The notes beneath the pieces were generated by a model, which ran no database searches, was not told the DNA's origin, and saw only the letters and a list, made by a program, of their open reading frames with translations. Shown here one piece after another: positions 1 to 11,687 of a stretch of DNA of 64,000 nucleotides; within the stretch, counting starts at the first letter, position 1, and each line of letters opens with the position of its first letter. Both the position numbers and the translations under genes were made by a program. The stretch comes from Corynespora cassiicola (taxonomy: Eukaryota; Ascomycota; Dothideomycetes; Pleosporales; Corynesporascaceae): NCBI GenBank assembly GCA_022059125.1, contig JAEUWY010000020.1, positions 2,480,001 through 2,544,000 on the forward strand. The letters run 5' to 3'.

Positions 1-2070
1 GCCGTGGAAGTCGTGCAAGTGCTGGAGAAACTCGGCTTCTGATGTATACAGGTCCTGCTTGCAGAGTCGGTAGCGATGGTAGTGATGGGCGTGTTCGATG
101 TGGAATGACCTGTATCCCGCACCGCAAAGGTGGCAGTGGTGAGCCTTTGGCGACGGGAACTGTGCACACAGCGGCGGCCCAGCATTCTCGGCCGCGAGAT
201 CATCGAATGTGCTCAGAAAGCGGCATGAGAAGACGCGACAGTGTGTGTGGTTGTTCATGGCGTCTCGGTTGGCAAACACCTTCTGGCAGTAGCGACACCT
301 AAAGGGACCAACGTTTTGTGGATTGCAGAGGTTCTCAAGGTGGTTCTCGAGCCTTTCAGACCACCACGTAGACCTGTCCACTTGCCCAGCAATGAAGTGT
401 CCTGCAACATGCTCACACCTGTCGCTCCAATTCCTTGATCGCTTCCCGCAGAAGCCGCAGTGCAACATGGGATCATCTGCTTTCATGGGCGCGCCAAATC
501 GCCGCCATTTCATCGCAAGTTCTTTGCAACCGAAGTTGTGTCCTTCACTTGCCATGAGTCGTGCTTGACAACCCAGACGGGCAGAGGGATGTTTGACGTT
601 GGCGAAATGTACATGATGTAGGTGTTGGATGAAGTGATCTCTCCGATAGAATGTTCGCTGGGATTCTGGCTTGTCTCTACATTGCTGATATCTATGACTG
701 GCTAGGTGATATTCATCGGGGTTCGCCTGGCCACAGAATGGGCAAGTCTGGAGAGGTGAGTGTTTAGTATCGCAGCAGATCCAGGTCGTCCGGAGCGCAT
801 GCACCGAGTCTTCGTGGCGGATCCACTCATATTTTGTTTTGAAAGCTCTGGGGCAGAAGGTGCAGAAGAAAGGGAGATCGTCCTGAGGGATTCCAGCGCT
901 GTTCAGTCCATTGATCTTGGTGTGGGTATAAGGCGACGTTCTCCAGGCCATTCTTCTTCGGCCACGTCTGCGGTCGCGGCCAAATGATGAGCGGCCACTT
1001 GACGAAACTGTGTAAGTTGTCGGAGCTGTACCATCTGAAGAGGTTATGGAAGTGATGACCGATCCTGGCCTATCTATTCTGGAGCCTGATGAAGAAGTAT
1101 CCATGCAAAAACCAGCCGAATCACTCAGAGAATGACTGTCCATGGCAGCCTGGATATCTGAGAACGTAGCAGCTTCCTCATGATAAGATTGGGCAAGGTA
1201 GACGGCAAGAGGGGGCTGAGGCGGCTGCGTTATCTCATCAGCTTCCTTATCGAGAGCTTCCAGACTGTCTCGTGAAAGCTTGGATACAAGAGAATGACTG
1301 CTAGCATTGACTGGCTGTTCCGCTTGATGTAGACCTAAATTATATAAGCTATTCATTCTTATGTGACACGTCTTCGGAAACGACTGACCAGCATTTTTCT
1401 TGCGAGCTCGGGTATTGTTGAACCAATTCCGAACTCGCTTCACGTCAAGATTGGCCTGGTGTGCAATGATATCCAGTTCCCAGTTGCAGGGATATGGGTT
1501 GGTAGCAAACTCTTCCTCCAGCATCTGCTTGGCTTCAAGAGGAATGCGGGTCGAAGGTCCTTTTCGTTTGGCGGAGGCCGGTTTGTGGCTCGCAGAAGCG
1601 GATAGACGTGTCTGGGCTTGCGGCTGAAATTCGCGTCTGGATGGCGACAGCACAGATGTACGCTCACGCGAAGATCTCTTTGGGTCCGCCAGGCCCCGTA
1701 TTGTGTTGGATCTCTCAATGGCTATATCAGGCGGTGGCTGGACCACATTGTTGGCACTACTACTGTTATCCAGAGACCCTGATGATGAATAGGGTGCGGT
1801 TATAAGCGGTATCGGTGCCTGCATATGTATTGTGGGGCTGGTAGACGCATACACATTGTATGGTCCTTTAGGGAAGCTTGGGGGCAGAGCGGCCACAGCA
1901 TTCGTTCCAATTGCTTCCGAATACTGCCAGTCCATGGTAGAATCAGGCTCTTCGACAAATATACCATCATCAGGTAAGGCGGAGGCATTTTCTGGTGCGA
2001 GGCCCCCATCTAGCTCGAGCCGCGCAAAGTCGAAGAACTCATCCATTGCATCGGCGTGATCAGCGGCCAT
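1..2070 (-). CDS. Homeodomain plus C2H2 zinc-finger transcription factor (3' end beyond window)
   Basis: One reading frame of 690 codons runs without a stop from an ATG at 2070 to the left edge, so the C-terminus is missing. Residues 172-225 form a TALE/KN-type homeodomain; its recognition helix reads RNWFNNTRARKK, with the invariant W, F, N and R. A low-complexity Ser/Pro linker follows. From about residue 400 there are several Cys/His fingers: C403-x2-C406-x12-H419-x4-H424, a CPFC finger at 443-459, a CGFC finger at 538-558, and RCRYC near 592. Homeobox_KN joined to C2H2 fingers is a known architecture of Pezizomycotina regulators. The protein is presumably nuclear and DNA-binding; its targets cannot be read from the sequence. 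No intron is needed in the visible part. It is divergent from UTP15. Confidence 0.88.
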   Translation of the reverse strand, partial: MAADHADAMDEFFDFARLELDGGLAPENASALPDDGIFVEEPDSTMDWQYSEAIGTNAVAALPPSFPKGPYNVYASTSPTIHMQAPIPLITAPYSSSGSLDNSSSANNVVQPPPDIAIERSNTIRGLADPKRSSRERTSVLSPSRREFQPQAQTRLSASASHKPASAKRKGPSTRIPLEAKQMLEEEFATNPYPCNWELDIIAHQANLDVKRVRNWFNNTRARKKNAGQSFPKTCHIRMNSLYNLGLHQAEQPVNASSHSLVSKLSRDSLEALDKEADEITQPPQPPLAVYLAQSYHEEAATFSDIQAAMDSHSLSDSAGFCMDTSSSGSRIDRPGSVITSITSSDGTAPTTYTVSSSGRSSFGRDRRRGRRRMAWRTSPYTHTKINGLNSAGIPQDDLPFFCTFCPRAFKTKYEWIRHEDSVHALRTTWICCDTKHSPLQTCPFCGQANPDEYHLASHRYQQCRDKPESQRTFYRRDHFIQHLHHVHFANVKHPSARLGCQARLMASEGHNFGCKELAMKWRRFGAPMKADDPMLHCGFCGKRSRNWSDRCEHVAGHFIAGQVDRSTWWSERLENHLENLCNPQNVGPFRCRYCQKVFANRDAMNNHTHCRVFSCRFLSTFDDLAAENAGPPLCAQFPSPKAHHCHLCGAGYRSFHIEHAHHYHRYRLCKQDLYTSEAEFLQHLHDFHG

Positions 2071-2740
2071 GTTGTATCGGCAAACGTACCGCAAGCCTGG
2101 GGCTCGGGAATAGTGTCAATTGTAGCGCGCAGTTGTGGAAATGAGATGAAGCATATAAGGGCTGCAGATGGCAGCAAGGTGCGTCAGATACAGTCGCAAC
2201 ATACAAGGAACGAGGCAAGGTATCGAGAAGAAGCGGCTCATCCAGGCTCGATGTGATTGATCGGAACGAATGTGACGGGTCGTGAACGGCCGAGAAGGAG
2301 TTCAAGAGGCGTTCGTCTCATGGTCAGAAGAGCGGGCCGTCCCTTGAACATGGAGATGATGACGCCGAACGAGGGTGGCTCCGAATGATGAAGAGGGTGC
2401 GGGGATCGTCAGGCAACCATCTCGAAAGTAAAATATTGGCACCACTCCGAATGGGGCAGGTCGCGGCATGGAACCATCAAAGTACACGATCTAGGCGACG
2501 TTTTCAGAGATAGTCTGGCTGCACTTTCGCTTTGATAGACTGCCCAGGTGTCAAACCCAGGCGTGACCGTGGACTATTCGCGTCGCGGTGGACCCGTGGA
2601 CCAGATGCTTCTCCAATGTGGGCTAGTCTTTATCAGGACTAGCCTAGCGCCCGGGCCATTCTCCACCAAAAAAAGTTCGAATCGCAAAGTCCCGCCTTCA
2701 CGAACAGCTTCACGAACAATATCCCTCGACAGTATACGCA
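2071..2740. promoter_or_regulatory. Divergent intergenic region, homeodomain factor / UTP15
   Basis: 670 bp separate two start codons that point away from each other, so this must hold both promoters. I see no clear TATA box and no convincing open frame. The last 150 bp before the UTP15 ATG include short A-rich and CT-containing leader sequence. Confidence 0.5.
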
Positions 2741-4489
2741 ATGGCCGCCGAAGTGCAACTACTGCAGCCCGTGAAGCTGCCCAAGGGCCCCTCGACCCTT
2801 ACAGCCGAGCAAAAGTACTGGAACTCGTTCGCTTCGGAACTTCGCCTGGATCCGTCGCAGCATTCGTCGCCAATCACCTACATCTCCACCCCGCCGCCTC
2901 CGCCTTCGAACCTCACGGTCTCGGCGCAGAATCTGTTTGCCGTGACTACCGGCTCGCGCGTGCAAATTTTCTCCTCCAAGACGCGGAAACCTGTCAAGAC
3001 GATATCCCGCTTCGGCGTCGACGACATTGCGCACTCGGGTAACATCAGACGAGATGGAAGAGTTTTGGTCGCCGGAGGGGACAGTGGCGCTATACAGGCT
3101 TTTGATGTGAACAGCCGCGCCATCCTCAAGACATGGAGAGAACACAAGCAGCCCGTGTGGGTGACGCAGTGGCACCCGTCGGAGCTCACCAACCTGATGA
3201 GTTGCTCCGACGACCGCACTGTGAGATTGTGGGATCTTCCGAGCGATAAGAGCACGTTGACCTTTGACGGTCATCAGGACTATGTGCGCTGCGGAACTTT
3301 TATGCCCGCCCAGAGTGGGCTGGTGGTGTCCGGCAGTTATGATCAGACCGTCAGGCTATGGGACTCGCGTGTTGGAGGCAAGGCAGTCATGGTCTTCAAG
3401 CACGCAGCACCCGTAGAATCGGTGCTTCCCATGCCCTCGGGGACTGCAGTGTTGGCATCTAGCGACAATACGATCAGCGTCTTGGATGTGGTCGCCGCGA
3501 AGCCCATCCACATGCTCAAAAACCACCAAAAGACGGTCACTAGCCTTACTCTGGCCCAGAATGGCGAAAGACTGATTAGCGGAGCCCTCGATGGTCACGT
3601 CAAGGTCTTTGAGACCACCGGCTGGAATGTAGTTGGCGGCATGAAGTACCCGTCGCCCATTCTCTCCCTGAGCGTCATCTCCTCTGGAGGCGAGGACAAG
3701 CACATTGCGGTTGGCATGCAGTCGGGTCTCTTGTCGATCAAGACGCGTCTCTCGGGTGAGCAAAAGGCGGCCGCAAGAGAGCGCGAAAAGGAAATGAAGG
3801 CCCTTATGGAAGGCCGCATTGACGAGTACGACAAGTCCAAGAAGAGGAAGCGGGGCCGCGGCTGGGAGAAGCGCCTAAGAGGCAAAGACTACACGGGAGA
3901 GGGCGCAGATATTGTCATTGACGGCAACGCGCGCGGAAAAATCAACCCCCAGCTGCCCTGGGGCCATGCTCTCCGTTGGGGCCAGTACGCCAAAGCCCTC
4001 GATCTGGTTCTGGAATCAAAGGTAAGCACACCACTCCCCCCTCTTTCCCCTCCTCTCCTCCACATAGAAACCCTATCTAACCAAAACCGCTTCTAGGACG
4101 GCAACGCCCGCGAACAGTCCATCGCGGTCCTCACCGCCCTCCGCCACCGCAGCGCCCTCCGCGCCGCCCTCAGCAACCGCGACGAAGTGACGCTCCAGCC
4201 CATCCTCCGCTGGCTCATCCGCCACGTCCCTGACTTCCGCATCACGCGCCTCGCCACCGACGTCGCCCTCGTCGTTCTCGACCTCTACGCCGACCAGCTC
4301 GGCCGCTCAGAGGAGATTGACGACCTCTTTGACAAGCTCGTCGCCCGCGTACGCGTCACCGTCGAAGCCAGCCAGGTCGCCTGGAGCATCGGCGGCATGG
4401 TTGATATGTTGACTGCGAGCGCGAATGCGAATGCCGCGGCCCAGACTGGCGGTGCTGAGAGCGCTGCCGTCGAGGCGCCTGCTGCGTGA
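2741..4489 (+). CDS. utp15: UTP15, WD40 subunit of the U3 snoRNP (SSU processome)
   Basis: Two exons: 2741-4021 and 4097-4489. The 75-bp intron begins GTAAGC and ends TTCTAG, and joining keeps frame (427 + 130 = 557 aa). The N-terminus carries the KLP..LT.EQKYW signature of UTP15. WD40 repeats follow at about residues 60-330, with several WD and DH/GH pairs. A basic linker (KSKKRKRGRG) precedes the helical UTP15 C-terminal domain, starting near LPWGHALRWGQYAKALDLVL and continuing in exon 2. UTP15 is part of the t-UTP/UtpA subcomplex in the nucleolus, needed for 18S rRNA processing and linked to rDNA transcription. Length is close to the family norm. The C-terminal tail is Ala-rich and of low complexity. 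The gene is convergent with uL22m. Confidence 0.93.
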
Positions 4490-5169
4490 GCGGCGAGGCA
4501 AGACCAGGCGAGTCAAGGCAAGGCAAGGCAAGGCAAGGCAAAAACAGTACGTTAAACATTGACGCGCGGTTTTCCAGAATTCGGTTTGCATAGCGATGGC
4601 GTTGGTGTGGGCTTCTTTTTCGCCTCTTTTTTTTCCCCTTTCTTTTCTTGTTTACGGGGGCGCCCATGTAGTAGGCTACGTGCTTCCTTCATCTTGGTTT
4701 CCTTTTTTTTCCTTTTGGAAAGGAGGCTATGCGATGATGGCATGCATGGATGGAAAAAAAAAGGTGAGGGCTGGCTGGGGCGTGGCGGGGCGTGGCGTGC
4801 TGCTGCGGCAAGGTTTGGATATAGATTAGATAGATATACCCGGATGAAGCAAGCAAGTGTGGTTTTGCTTTGGATGATGGGGATGGTTGTATGCATGCAT
4901 GTACGTACGTAACGGATTGATTGGAGAATTGGTGCAAACGTCATGTGTGTCTATGTCTGTACGTGTGTGCATAGGTCTGAATTTGGTATATTTATATTGT
5001 ACATGGCAGGCCCGGAGGTCCTCGCTGTGCGGTTCCCGGCAGATATATGGTGCTACGTACGTGTATGTGTGCAGAGTGTTTGTGTCTAGCTACTTTACGT
5101 TTCAATACATATGATACAGATATCGAACAAAAACAAGGGTAGGTGGGGGCCGTCATTAAGATTGGGGGA
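4490..5169. other. Intergenic, 3' ends of UTP15 and uL22m
   Basis: 680 bp between convergent genes. It starts with the AAGGC repeat and continues as T-rich and ATGCATGCATG/TACGTACG-like simple sequence, as expected of 3' UTRs. I see no gene here. Confidence 0.5.
4515..4539. repeat. Tandem AAGGC microsatellite, 5 units
   Basis: Five perfect AAGGC units lie directly behind the UTP15 stop codon, inside the presumed 3' UTR, and imperfect copies precede them. Such a short array should be length-polymorphic. Confidence 0.85.
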
Positions 5170-6331
5170 TTACCACAGGCAGAACTGCCTCTGTGTGGTG
5201 ACGGGGCGGTCGGGCAGCGGCTGCCAGAGTTTGCGATTGTCGCGCTTCTTCTTGATTTCATCCGAGATGCGCATGCGAGTCTTTTCCTCCTTGAGGAGAA
5301 CGGAAAAGCCTGGGTGTTGGAGTCAGTCATCGTACGAGTGTGATTAGGGGGGATGTAAACATACTGGCAGTCCTGTGCCTCAGCAGGTTCATACGTCCCT
5401 GAGCCCTGCACTCGATGGACTTGCCGTACTCGCCGGGGCCGACCCAGGCCTGGGCAATGTACATTTCGGTGGGGTCCGCTACCAACTTCTTGCGGCCGTC
5501 CTTGAGCTCGATGAGTTTGGGCTGCTGTACGGCTCGCCTCTTGCGCGTTCCGTCTGCTAGGTACGGGTCCGTCTCGATCTCCTCCACCGTCTTGCCCTCG
5601 TCGCGGGCGCGCTCCCACACCTCCTTGGCGTCTGCCTGCCCGAGACCCATACCGCGTCCCACGATGGCCTCGTCCCGCGCTACCTGCAGGCCCTTCATGA
5701 CGTCCAGGGCGACCTTCTTCTTGGAAAAGCGGAGCTGGATGAGGGCCTCCTCGACCGTCTTGCCGGCAAGCTGGTGCATGACGCGGGTCAACTTCTTGGT
5801 GCTGGTCGACAGGAACGGACTCCTGTACAGGCTCTCGCGTTCGGTACGGGCGAGCGCAACCTCCTTGGTCAACCGGCCCTTGCGCTTCAGGCCCTGCAGC
5901 ACTTTCTTGCGCTCCCACTCGATGCGGCCCCGTGGATCCGGGTCAGTCTTCAGGTACGTGTGCGTCTTCTCGCGCTCCTTCGCGGCAAGCCGTCCACGCT
6001 CGGTTTCGGCCTTGAGCAGCTCGATGTAGCCCGCCGGGTCCTTCTCTTCCATGCCCTTGTACGCGCCGGGGACCTCGTCAATGGGATCGAAGATTGTTTT
6101 CTTTTCGTCGAGGAGCTTGCCTCCACCGAGGGAGGGGCGTTTGGCAGCGCCAGGTTCCCCCTCTGCCTCCTTTTTTTCAAAGTACTTTTGCAGCAACGGG
6201 TTGGAGTAGTCGGACTCCTTGCCGTGGGAGGCGGTGTTGCTGAGGTGGCGGGCGGTAGCGAAGGGGGTCAGACGGGCGGTCGACGGGCGGAAGCTGGCGA
6301 GGGCTGCAGGAGAGGGCAGTTAGATATCATG
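5170..6331 (-). CDS. mrpl22: Mitochondrial large-subunit ribosomal protein uL22m
   Basis: Two exons on the minus strand: 6331-5365 and 5309-5170. The 55-bp intron runs from GTATGT to CCAG, giving 368 aa. The N-terminus (residues 1-40) is rich in Arg, Ser, Ala and Thr without acids, a typical mitochondrial presequence. The uL22 core shows a TKKL..VMHQLAGK.VEEA.IQLRFSKKK block and a later AWVG.GEY...ECRAQGRMNLLRHRTA block. Exon 2 restores the usual family C-terminus (LLKEEKTRMRI ... LWQPLPDRPVT). uL22m lines the peptide exit tunnel of the mitoribosome. The start is uncertain: ATG at 6331 is the first Met in frame, but a Met-Ser-Ala-Arg-rich mini-exon at 6503-6464 with a GTATGT donor looks like a presequence start. 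Splicing it to the CTGCAG acceptor at 6305 would break frame. Confidence 0.88.
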
Positions 6332-7369
6332 GTCAATGGGTGCAGATCGATGGTGCGGATAGTGGTGGACCCTTGGTGGAGGGTAGGGGAGGAGGAAGAG
6401 GGCGAGGCAGTGCGCAGCACATGGGCAAGGCAGTGCCCCAGATGCGCAGAAATGACAACATACCCGACTGGCCCAGCCGCCGCGAGGGTATTCGGGCACT
6501 CATGGCGATGCGTTGCCCCCCAATGGCGCGGATGTGATGCGGTGTCGTCGAAAGGAAATTCTGATGTTTCGGCTAGGCCCGAGCTTGGTGCAGGTCACGT
6601 GCGGCGCGCAGATCGTCGTCATGCCCGCCCATGCGTGGCGGCCGCGATCTGCTGTCCGGGGGATTCCAGGGCAAAAAAGTTTTCGGGCGGCCAGGTTGCA
6701 GCTGAGGGGGCGCCAGCAGGGCAGGGCGCTGGCAGCAGGCTGGCGGGAGGCGGGCATGATGGAGCCGCTGCACGTCGGCGGCGGTCCCCACGTCGTCCCG
6801 CGCTGCTTGGGATGGATCCGGGAGCATCTGGGTGCAGTGCATCTTGTTGCAGCTCGTTGCAGGGCGTTGCAGCCCGTCGCAGCTCGCAGGGCCTAGGGAG
6901 CCTGCCACAGCTCGTCGCAGGTCCAATCGGGGCGCGGCAGGCCAAGCCAGCTGCTCGCTGCCACGGTGCGGCCACGGCTAGCTATTTGCTGGACGGGTGG
7001 CCCGAGCCTAGTTTCTTTTCACGAACCCCAGGCCAGACTCCAGGCCATAACATCACCACGGGCGCTGCGTCGCTATCACGCTCATTGCCAGACACTGGGC
7101 CCGGCGACGCCCATCTCCATCCGCCATCCGCCATCCGTGGCCGCGGCCCCCATCGCCAGTATCCCATGCCGTCCGCCAGAGCTAGCTCCGGCCCGCCTCA
7201 CTCTCGCCCATAGCTTTTTGCACCCCAGCGAGTGCGACTGCAACTGCTACACCACCACCCCCGACCGACCGCGACGCCGGACGCTGCCTGGCGCCTGTGC
7301 CTGTGCCCATCTGCCCGCCCGCGCAGGCCCTCTGCATCCCAGTGAACGAGTGACCAAGTGAAGGCGGCC
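6332..7369. promoter_or_regulatory. Divergent promoter region uL22m / PRP24
   Basis: About 1 kb, GC-rich, between divergent starts. 6840-6925 contains a string of imperfect GTTGCAG/CGTCGCAG direct repeats. A possible alternative first exon of uL22m lies at 6464-6503. No other gene is supported; the long open frame on the plus strand is an antisense by-product of GC-rich codons. Confidence 0.45.
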
Positions 7370-10300
7370 ATGGACATCAACTCGCTGCTGTCGCCGCAGG
7401 ACTCGCCTGCTCGCGAGACGCCGCCGCCGACCCAGCCCGCCCTGCCCTCGCCCTCCATGCTGCACTCGCCCGGCAAACGGGCAATCCGCCAGATGCCTTC
7501 GCGCACCCCGTCCGGCCTCAGCCAGCAGATCACGTCGTCGCCGCAGCCCCAGCCGCCGCCGCAGTCGCAATCGCAGCCCCAGCCGCACCACCCTCACGCC
7601 GCCTACCCCCAGCACCAACAGCACCAACAGCATCAACAACAACACTCGCACACGCACACGCACACGCACACGCAGCACGCTCCCCACCCACAGCAGCAGC
7701 TCCCGTCGCCCGGCGTCAACAACTTCGCCAACGCCAACGGCTCCCGCAACATCCACAGCGCCACAAGCACCCCGCCCATCGACCGCCAGTCCCTGGGCTC
7801 CCCTCACGATGCACGCATGACCCCGCCGCATCCTATGCACCGCCAGGCCTCCACCCCCGGCATGGACACTCTCGCAGGTACGCCCACGTGCAGGTGGACT
7901 GGAGACCCCCAGAGCGACGCGGAGAATCGCGAGCAGCGCGCCCTGCGCCAGCAGCAGGCCGCCGTCTCCGCCGCGTCGCAGGGCATGGCCTCCCTCCCGC
8001 GCACCGTCCGCTCCAACCGTTGCGTTTCGCTAACTCACCCAGACCTCGCGACGATGCAGCATCAACAGCAGGCCGCCCGCCAAAGTTACTCGGCTCAACG
8101 CCCGTCTATCAGGTACGTCAGAATGCCCTCGGCCCACGCCGTCATCACGCGTCAACCCGTCATCACGGGACCGACGTTGCCTGACGATCCGGCCAGCCTC
8201 AAACAACGGCTCGCCCCGCGATATCCCTACCCTTCTGCTTGCTTACCCTGCTTACCCTCGCAGCCTTCAGAACATTCCACGCACTTTGTCCGGGAGCTCT
8301 GCCACTGAAATCGCCATGGCCGAGCCATCGCCTAAGCCCCGCGTGTTCGCTACCCTAGCTCTGGACCAGCAGCACATCGATTACCTATACCAGCTCGACA
8401 AATCCCTAGCTGAGGACCCGTTCAATTACTATACCCACGTTTCCTTCGTCACCATCCTCCACCAGGGTATGGAGAATCATCGAACGTCGATTGACCCTTC
8501 CAACCCCCGCACCTATGAGCTTCTCCCCTTTTTGCGTGAGGCTTATGAGACCTTGGCCAACAAGTACCCCCTCGGCGAGGTGCTTTGGAGCTACCGCATC
8601 GCCGACGAGAAGGCATTGGCGCAGAACATCGAGGACCGCCTCGGCGTCTTGGAGTTGTACAAGAAGGCTGTCTCGAGCGAGCCCTACAGCGCAAAGCTCT
8701 GGCAATCCAACGGCGAATACATAACCAGCCTGTTCGCATGCGCCTACGATCACAATGCACCAGAGCAGTGGTCTGAGGAGGAGAAGCAGTTCGGCCGCGA
8801 ACTCTTCACCCCGCAATTGATCTTGGACACATGGCAGCAAGGCGCAGACAAGGTCAAATACAACATCGCTGACAGCAGTCTTGTATGGGACCGCTACCTA
8901 CAATTCTTGGAGGAAGATCTCGAGCGCTCTCCGAGCAAAGACAAGATCGCAGGTGTGACCAAGATTTACAGTGATCGCCTTGGCCAACCCCATGCGACCT
9001 GGGCCAACACACTGTCTAGCTATGCGTCATTCACCCAACGCTACAACATGGGCAGCTACGAAGAGGCTATGGAACAGGCCGTGCACCGCAACTCCCATAT
9101 CAAAGAACAGTACTCTATCCGCGAAGAGTTTGAGTTCAAGCTGCTACAGGCCGCTCAGCAGGGCAACCGCGACGCTGAACATCACGCCCTGACTCGGTAC
9201 CTAAAGTGGGAGAAGAAGACCATGGGCATTTACAGCTTCCACTTAGTCAATGCCCTCTATGAGCGAGCTACTCTAAGGTTCCCGGTGGACTCCATCCTGT
9301 GGGAAGATCACATCGAATTCCTTATTTGGCAGAACGACCGTTCCGTCGACATGCTCAACGTCTTGGAGCGTGCCACCCTACATTGCCCTTGGTCTGGAAT
9401 CCTCTGGAGCCACCGGATCCTGACACTCGAGGAGCAACAAAAGGGCTTCGATGAAATCGAGCGCGTCAAGCACACGGCAACTGGAACTGGCATGCTCGAG
9501 CACACTGCCCTGGAAGAACTCATCAAGGTTCAAATCGCCTGGTGTGGCTATCTCCGCCGCAAAGCCTTCGACGACCCGAAAGCCTCAGAGGATGATGCCG
9601 ATATTGCTGAGGTTGGCATTCGCTCCGCCCTGGAGCTCGTCAACGAGACTGGCATGAAGAAGTATGGGCGGGATTGGAAGGGAGACCCGAGCTACCGTCT
9701 GGAGAGGATCCACATCAAGTTCTGGCTCCAGCGTGGAAACGTCGAGGAAGCCCGTCGGATCTGGGATTCTCTAGTGCCACAACAACAGGACTCGTATGAT
9801 TTCTGGTATCGCTACTATATTTGGGAGATGGTGGTCTGGGCGCACCATGCCATACGTGACTCAAACAACTCTGGTCAGCCTCTCAACACGCCCTCGATGG
9901 CTACTGCGGTTTTGGAGCAGGGCATGAAGCAGCTCAACACCATCGACCAGCCTGAGCCAATCATTGATATGTTTACAAACCACTGTGAGCAGCACGAATC
10001 TGTCCAGCGGGTACGACTTGCGGCAATTGAGCGGCGACGTGCCGAGCGCATTGTTGCCATTAGGAGGGACAAGGAGAGGGCTCAGGCCGAAGAGACTGCC
10101 GCTCAGGCCACTCACGGCTACCCCATCGAAGGCTCAGGCAAGCGGAAGCGCGCCGACGCAGTCGAAAACGAGGTTGCTCCGAAGAAAAGCAAGCAGGACG
10201 ATGCCGAAATTTCACCCACTCCCGCTGCCGAAGCCGTGACAGAGCCCATGAGAATGATGAGCGAGGCGCCAACGGATATCTCGACTACTCATGCTCGAGA

Positions 10301-11687
10301 CCGCGAGCACTCTTCGATATTCGTTTACGACTTGCCTTCCGATGTGACGCAGACCCGCATCCGGCAATTCTTTACAGATGCCGGCAACGTCCGCGATATC
10401 ACGCTGCAGTCCAAGAAGGACAAAGTCACTGCCCATGTCGAATTCGAGACGCCCGAAGAAGCCGAGTATGCATTGACGAAGCAAGCCAAAGGCTTCGATG
10501 GTCACGACATTGTCATCAGTCGGGGTGAGAAGTCGACATTGTATGTTGCCAATTACATTAAAACGGCAGATGAGGAGTACATCCGCAAACTCTTCAGCTC
10601 CTTTGGCAGAATTCTCGAAGTTCGGTTTCCATCCTTGAAGTATAAGACAAACCGTCGCTTCTGCTATGTACAGTTCGAGAGTGCCCAGTATGCCCAACAA
10701 GCCACTGCACTTGACGGTAATGAAATCGATGGCCTGCGCATTGTTGCCAAAATCTCGGACCCGGCGGCGAAGAAGAAGCGTGAAGAAGCTACGACTGCAG
10801 GCCGCGAAGTCTTCGTCCGATACCTCAATTTCAAGGCCAAGAAACACGAGGTGGAAGAGGTATTCCGGCCCTTCGGACCTATTGAACACATTAACATGAA
10901 GACGCTCTCCGACGGCAAGAATAAGGGCTTTGCTTTCGTCACCTTCCAGGATAAAGAGGATGCCAACAAAGCGGTTGCAGAGATGGATGGCAAAGATTTT
11001 TGGGGTCTTCAGCTCAAGGTTGAGCTTGCCAAGTCCAAGGCAGAGACGAAGCCGGGTCACAAGACCACAATCGTGAAAGATGATGCTTCCATTCCTAGCC
11101 GCGAGTCTAAGCCTGAGGATGGCGTGGAGTCAGCTGAGGCTTCCGGCGTCGCTCCGCCCGTTCGAGAACGCTCAGTCGCCATGCTCGGTGTACCAGACAC
11201 CATACCTGCTGCTCGCATCGATGAGCTTGTCAAGCCCTATGGTTTGAAGAAGCTTACGCATATGCCGGCTAATGGCGGCGCTATCCTTGAGTTCACCACA
11301 GTCGAGGCTGTTGGGAAGGTTGAATTAGAGCTCACAGGCAAGGAGATTGCGCCGGGCAAAAAGATACGCTTTGGTACTGTGGAAGAACTCAAGAAAGCCA
11401 AGGCCGAGTATCGGCCCAGCAGCCACCTGATTGCCCCTACTCGTATCAATAGACCCACTGCTCCTGCGAGGGGCGGTGCGCGCGGACGTGGACGTGGACG
11501 TGGCGGCATCGGCCTTGGCCACCGGCCTGCCGGCGCCAAAGCTTCTGCTGAAGCCTCCAGCAATGGTGACAAGTCCAACAGCAACGCCGACAAGCCCAAG
11601 AGCAACGCCGAATTCCGCGAGATGCTTCTCAGCAAGAAAGAGGACAAGGACCAAAAGCAGGACACGGCAGACAAGATGGAGGAGTAA
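7370..11687 (+). CDS. prp24: Prp24/SART3-like U6 snRNP recycling factor
   Basis: Three exons: 7370-7877, 8043-8112 and 8264-11687. Both introns start GTACG and end CCCAG or CGCAG, and frame is kept (1333 aa). The N-terminus (MDINSLLSPQDSPARE) matches the disordered leader seen in mould orthologues and contains Gln/His repeats. HAT (half-TPR) repeats fill about residues 220-770. Four RRMs follow: about 876-950 (IFVYDLP), 950-1028 (LYVANYI), 1040-1117 (VFVRYLNF, GFAFVTF) and a degenerate one at 1162-1235. Then come an RGG-type patch (about 1260) and a terminal Lsm-interaction motif (NAEFREMLLSKK). Prp24 anneals U6 to U4 snRNA through the RRMs; HAT repeats plus RRMs are the SART3 layout, longer than the yeast protein. 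Confidence 0.9.
7610..7675 (+). repeat. CAACAG-rich and CACACG tandem repeat inside PRP24 exon 1
   Basis: Imperfect CAGCACCAA/CAACAG units (7610-7645) are followed by four CACACG units (7647-7675). They encode a Gln/His run and alternating His-Thr. Multiples of six keep frame, so length variation would be tolerated in the disordered N-terminus. Confidence 0.8.

Noticed and set aside
4992..5918. Minus-strand open frame of 308 codons overlapping uL22m in another frame
   Set aside because: It shares DNA with the uL22m exon in a different frame and is composed of Arg/Gly/Pro-rich shadow sequence.
5774..7213. Long plus-strand open frame of 479 codons over uL22m and its promoter
   Set aside because: It is antisense to a clearly conserved mitochondrial ribosomal protein, starts at GTG, is Arg/Gly/Ala-rich and has no domain. 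GC-rich third positions keep the opposite strand open.
7878..8042. Reading PRP24 exon 1 straight through as a separate 316-codon gene
   Set aside because: Two clean introns join it in frame to the HAT/RRM exon and restore the known N-terminus, so the read-through stop is in intron or shifted sequence.
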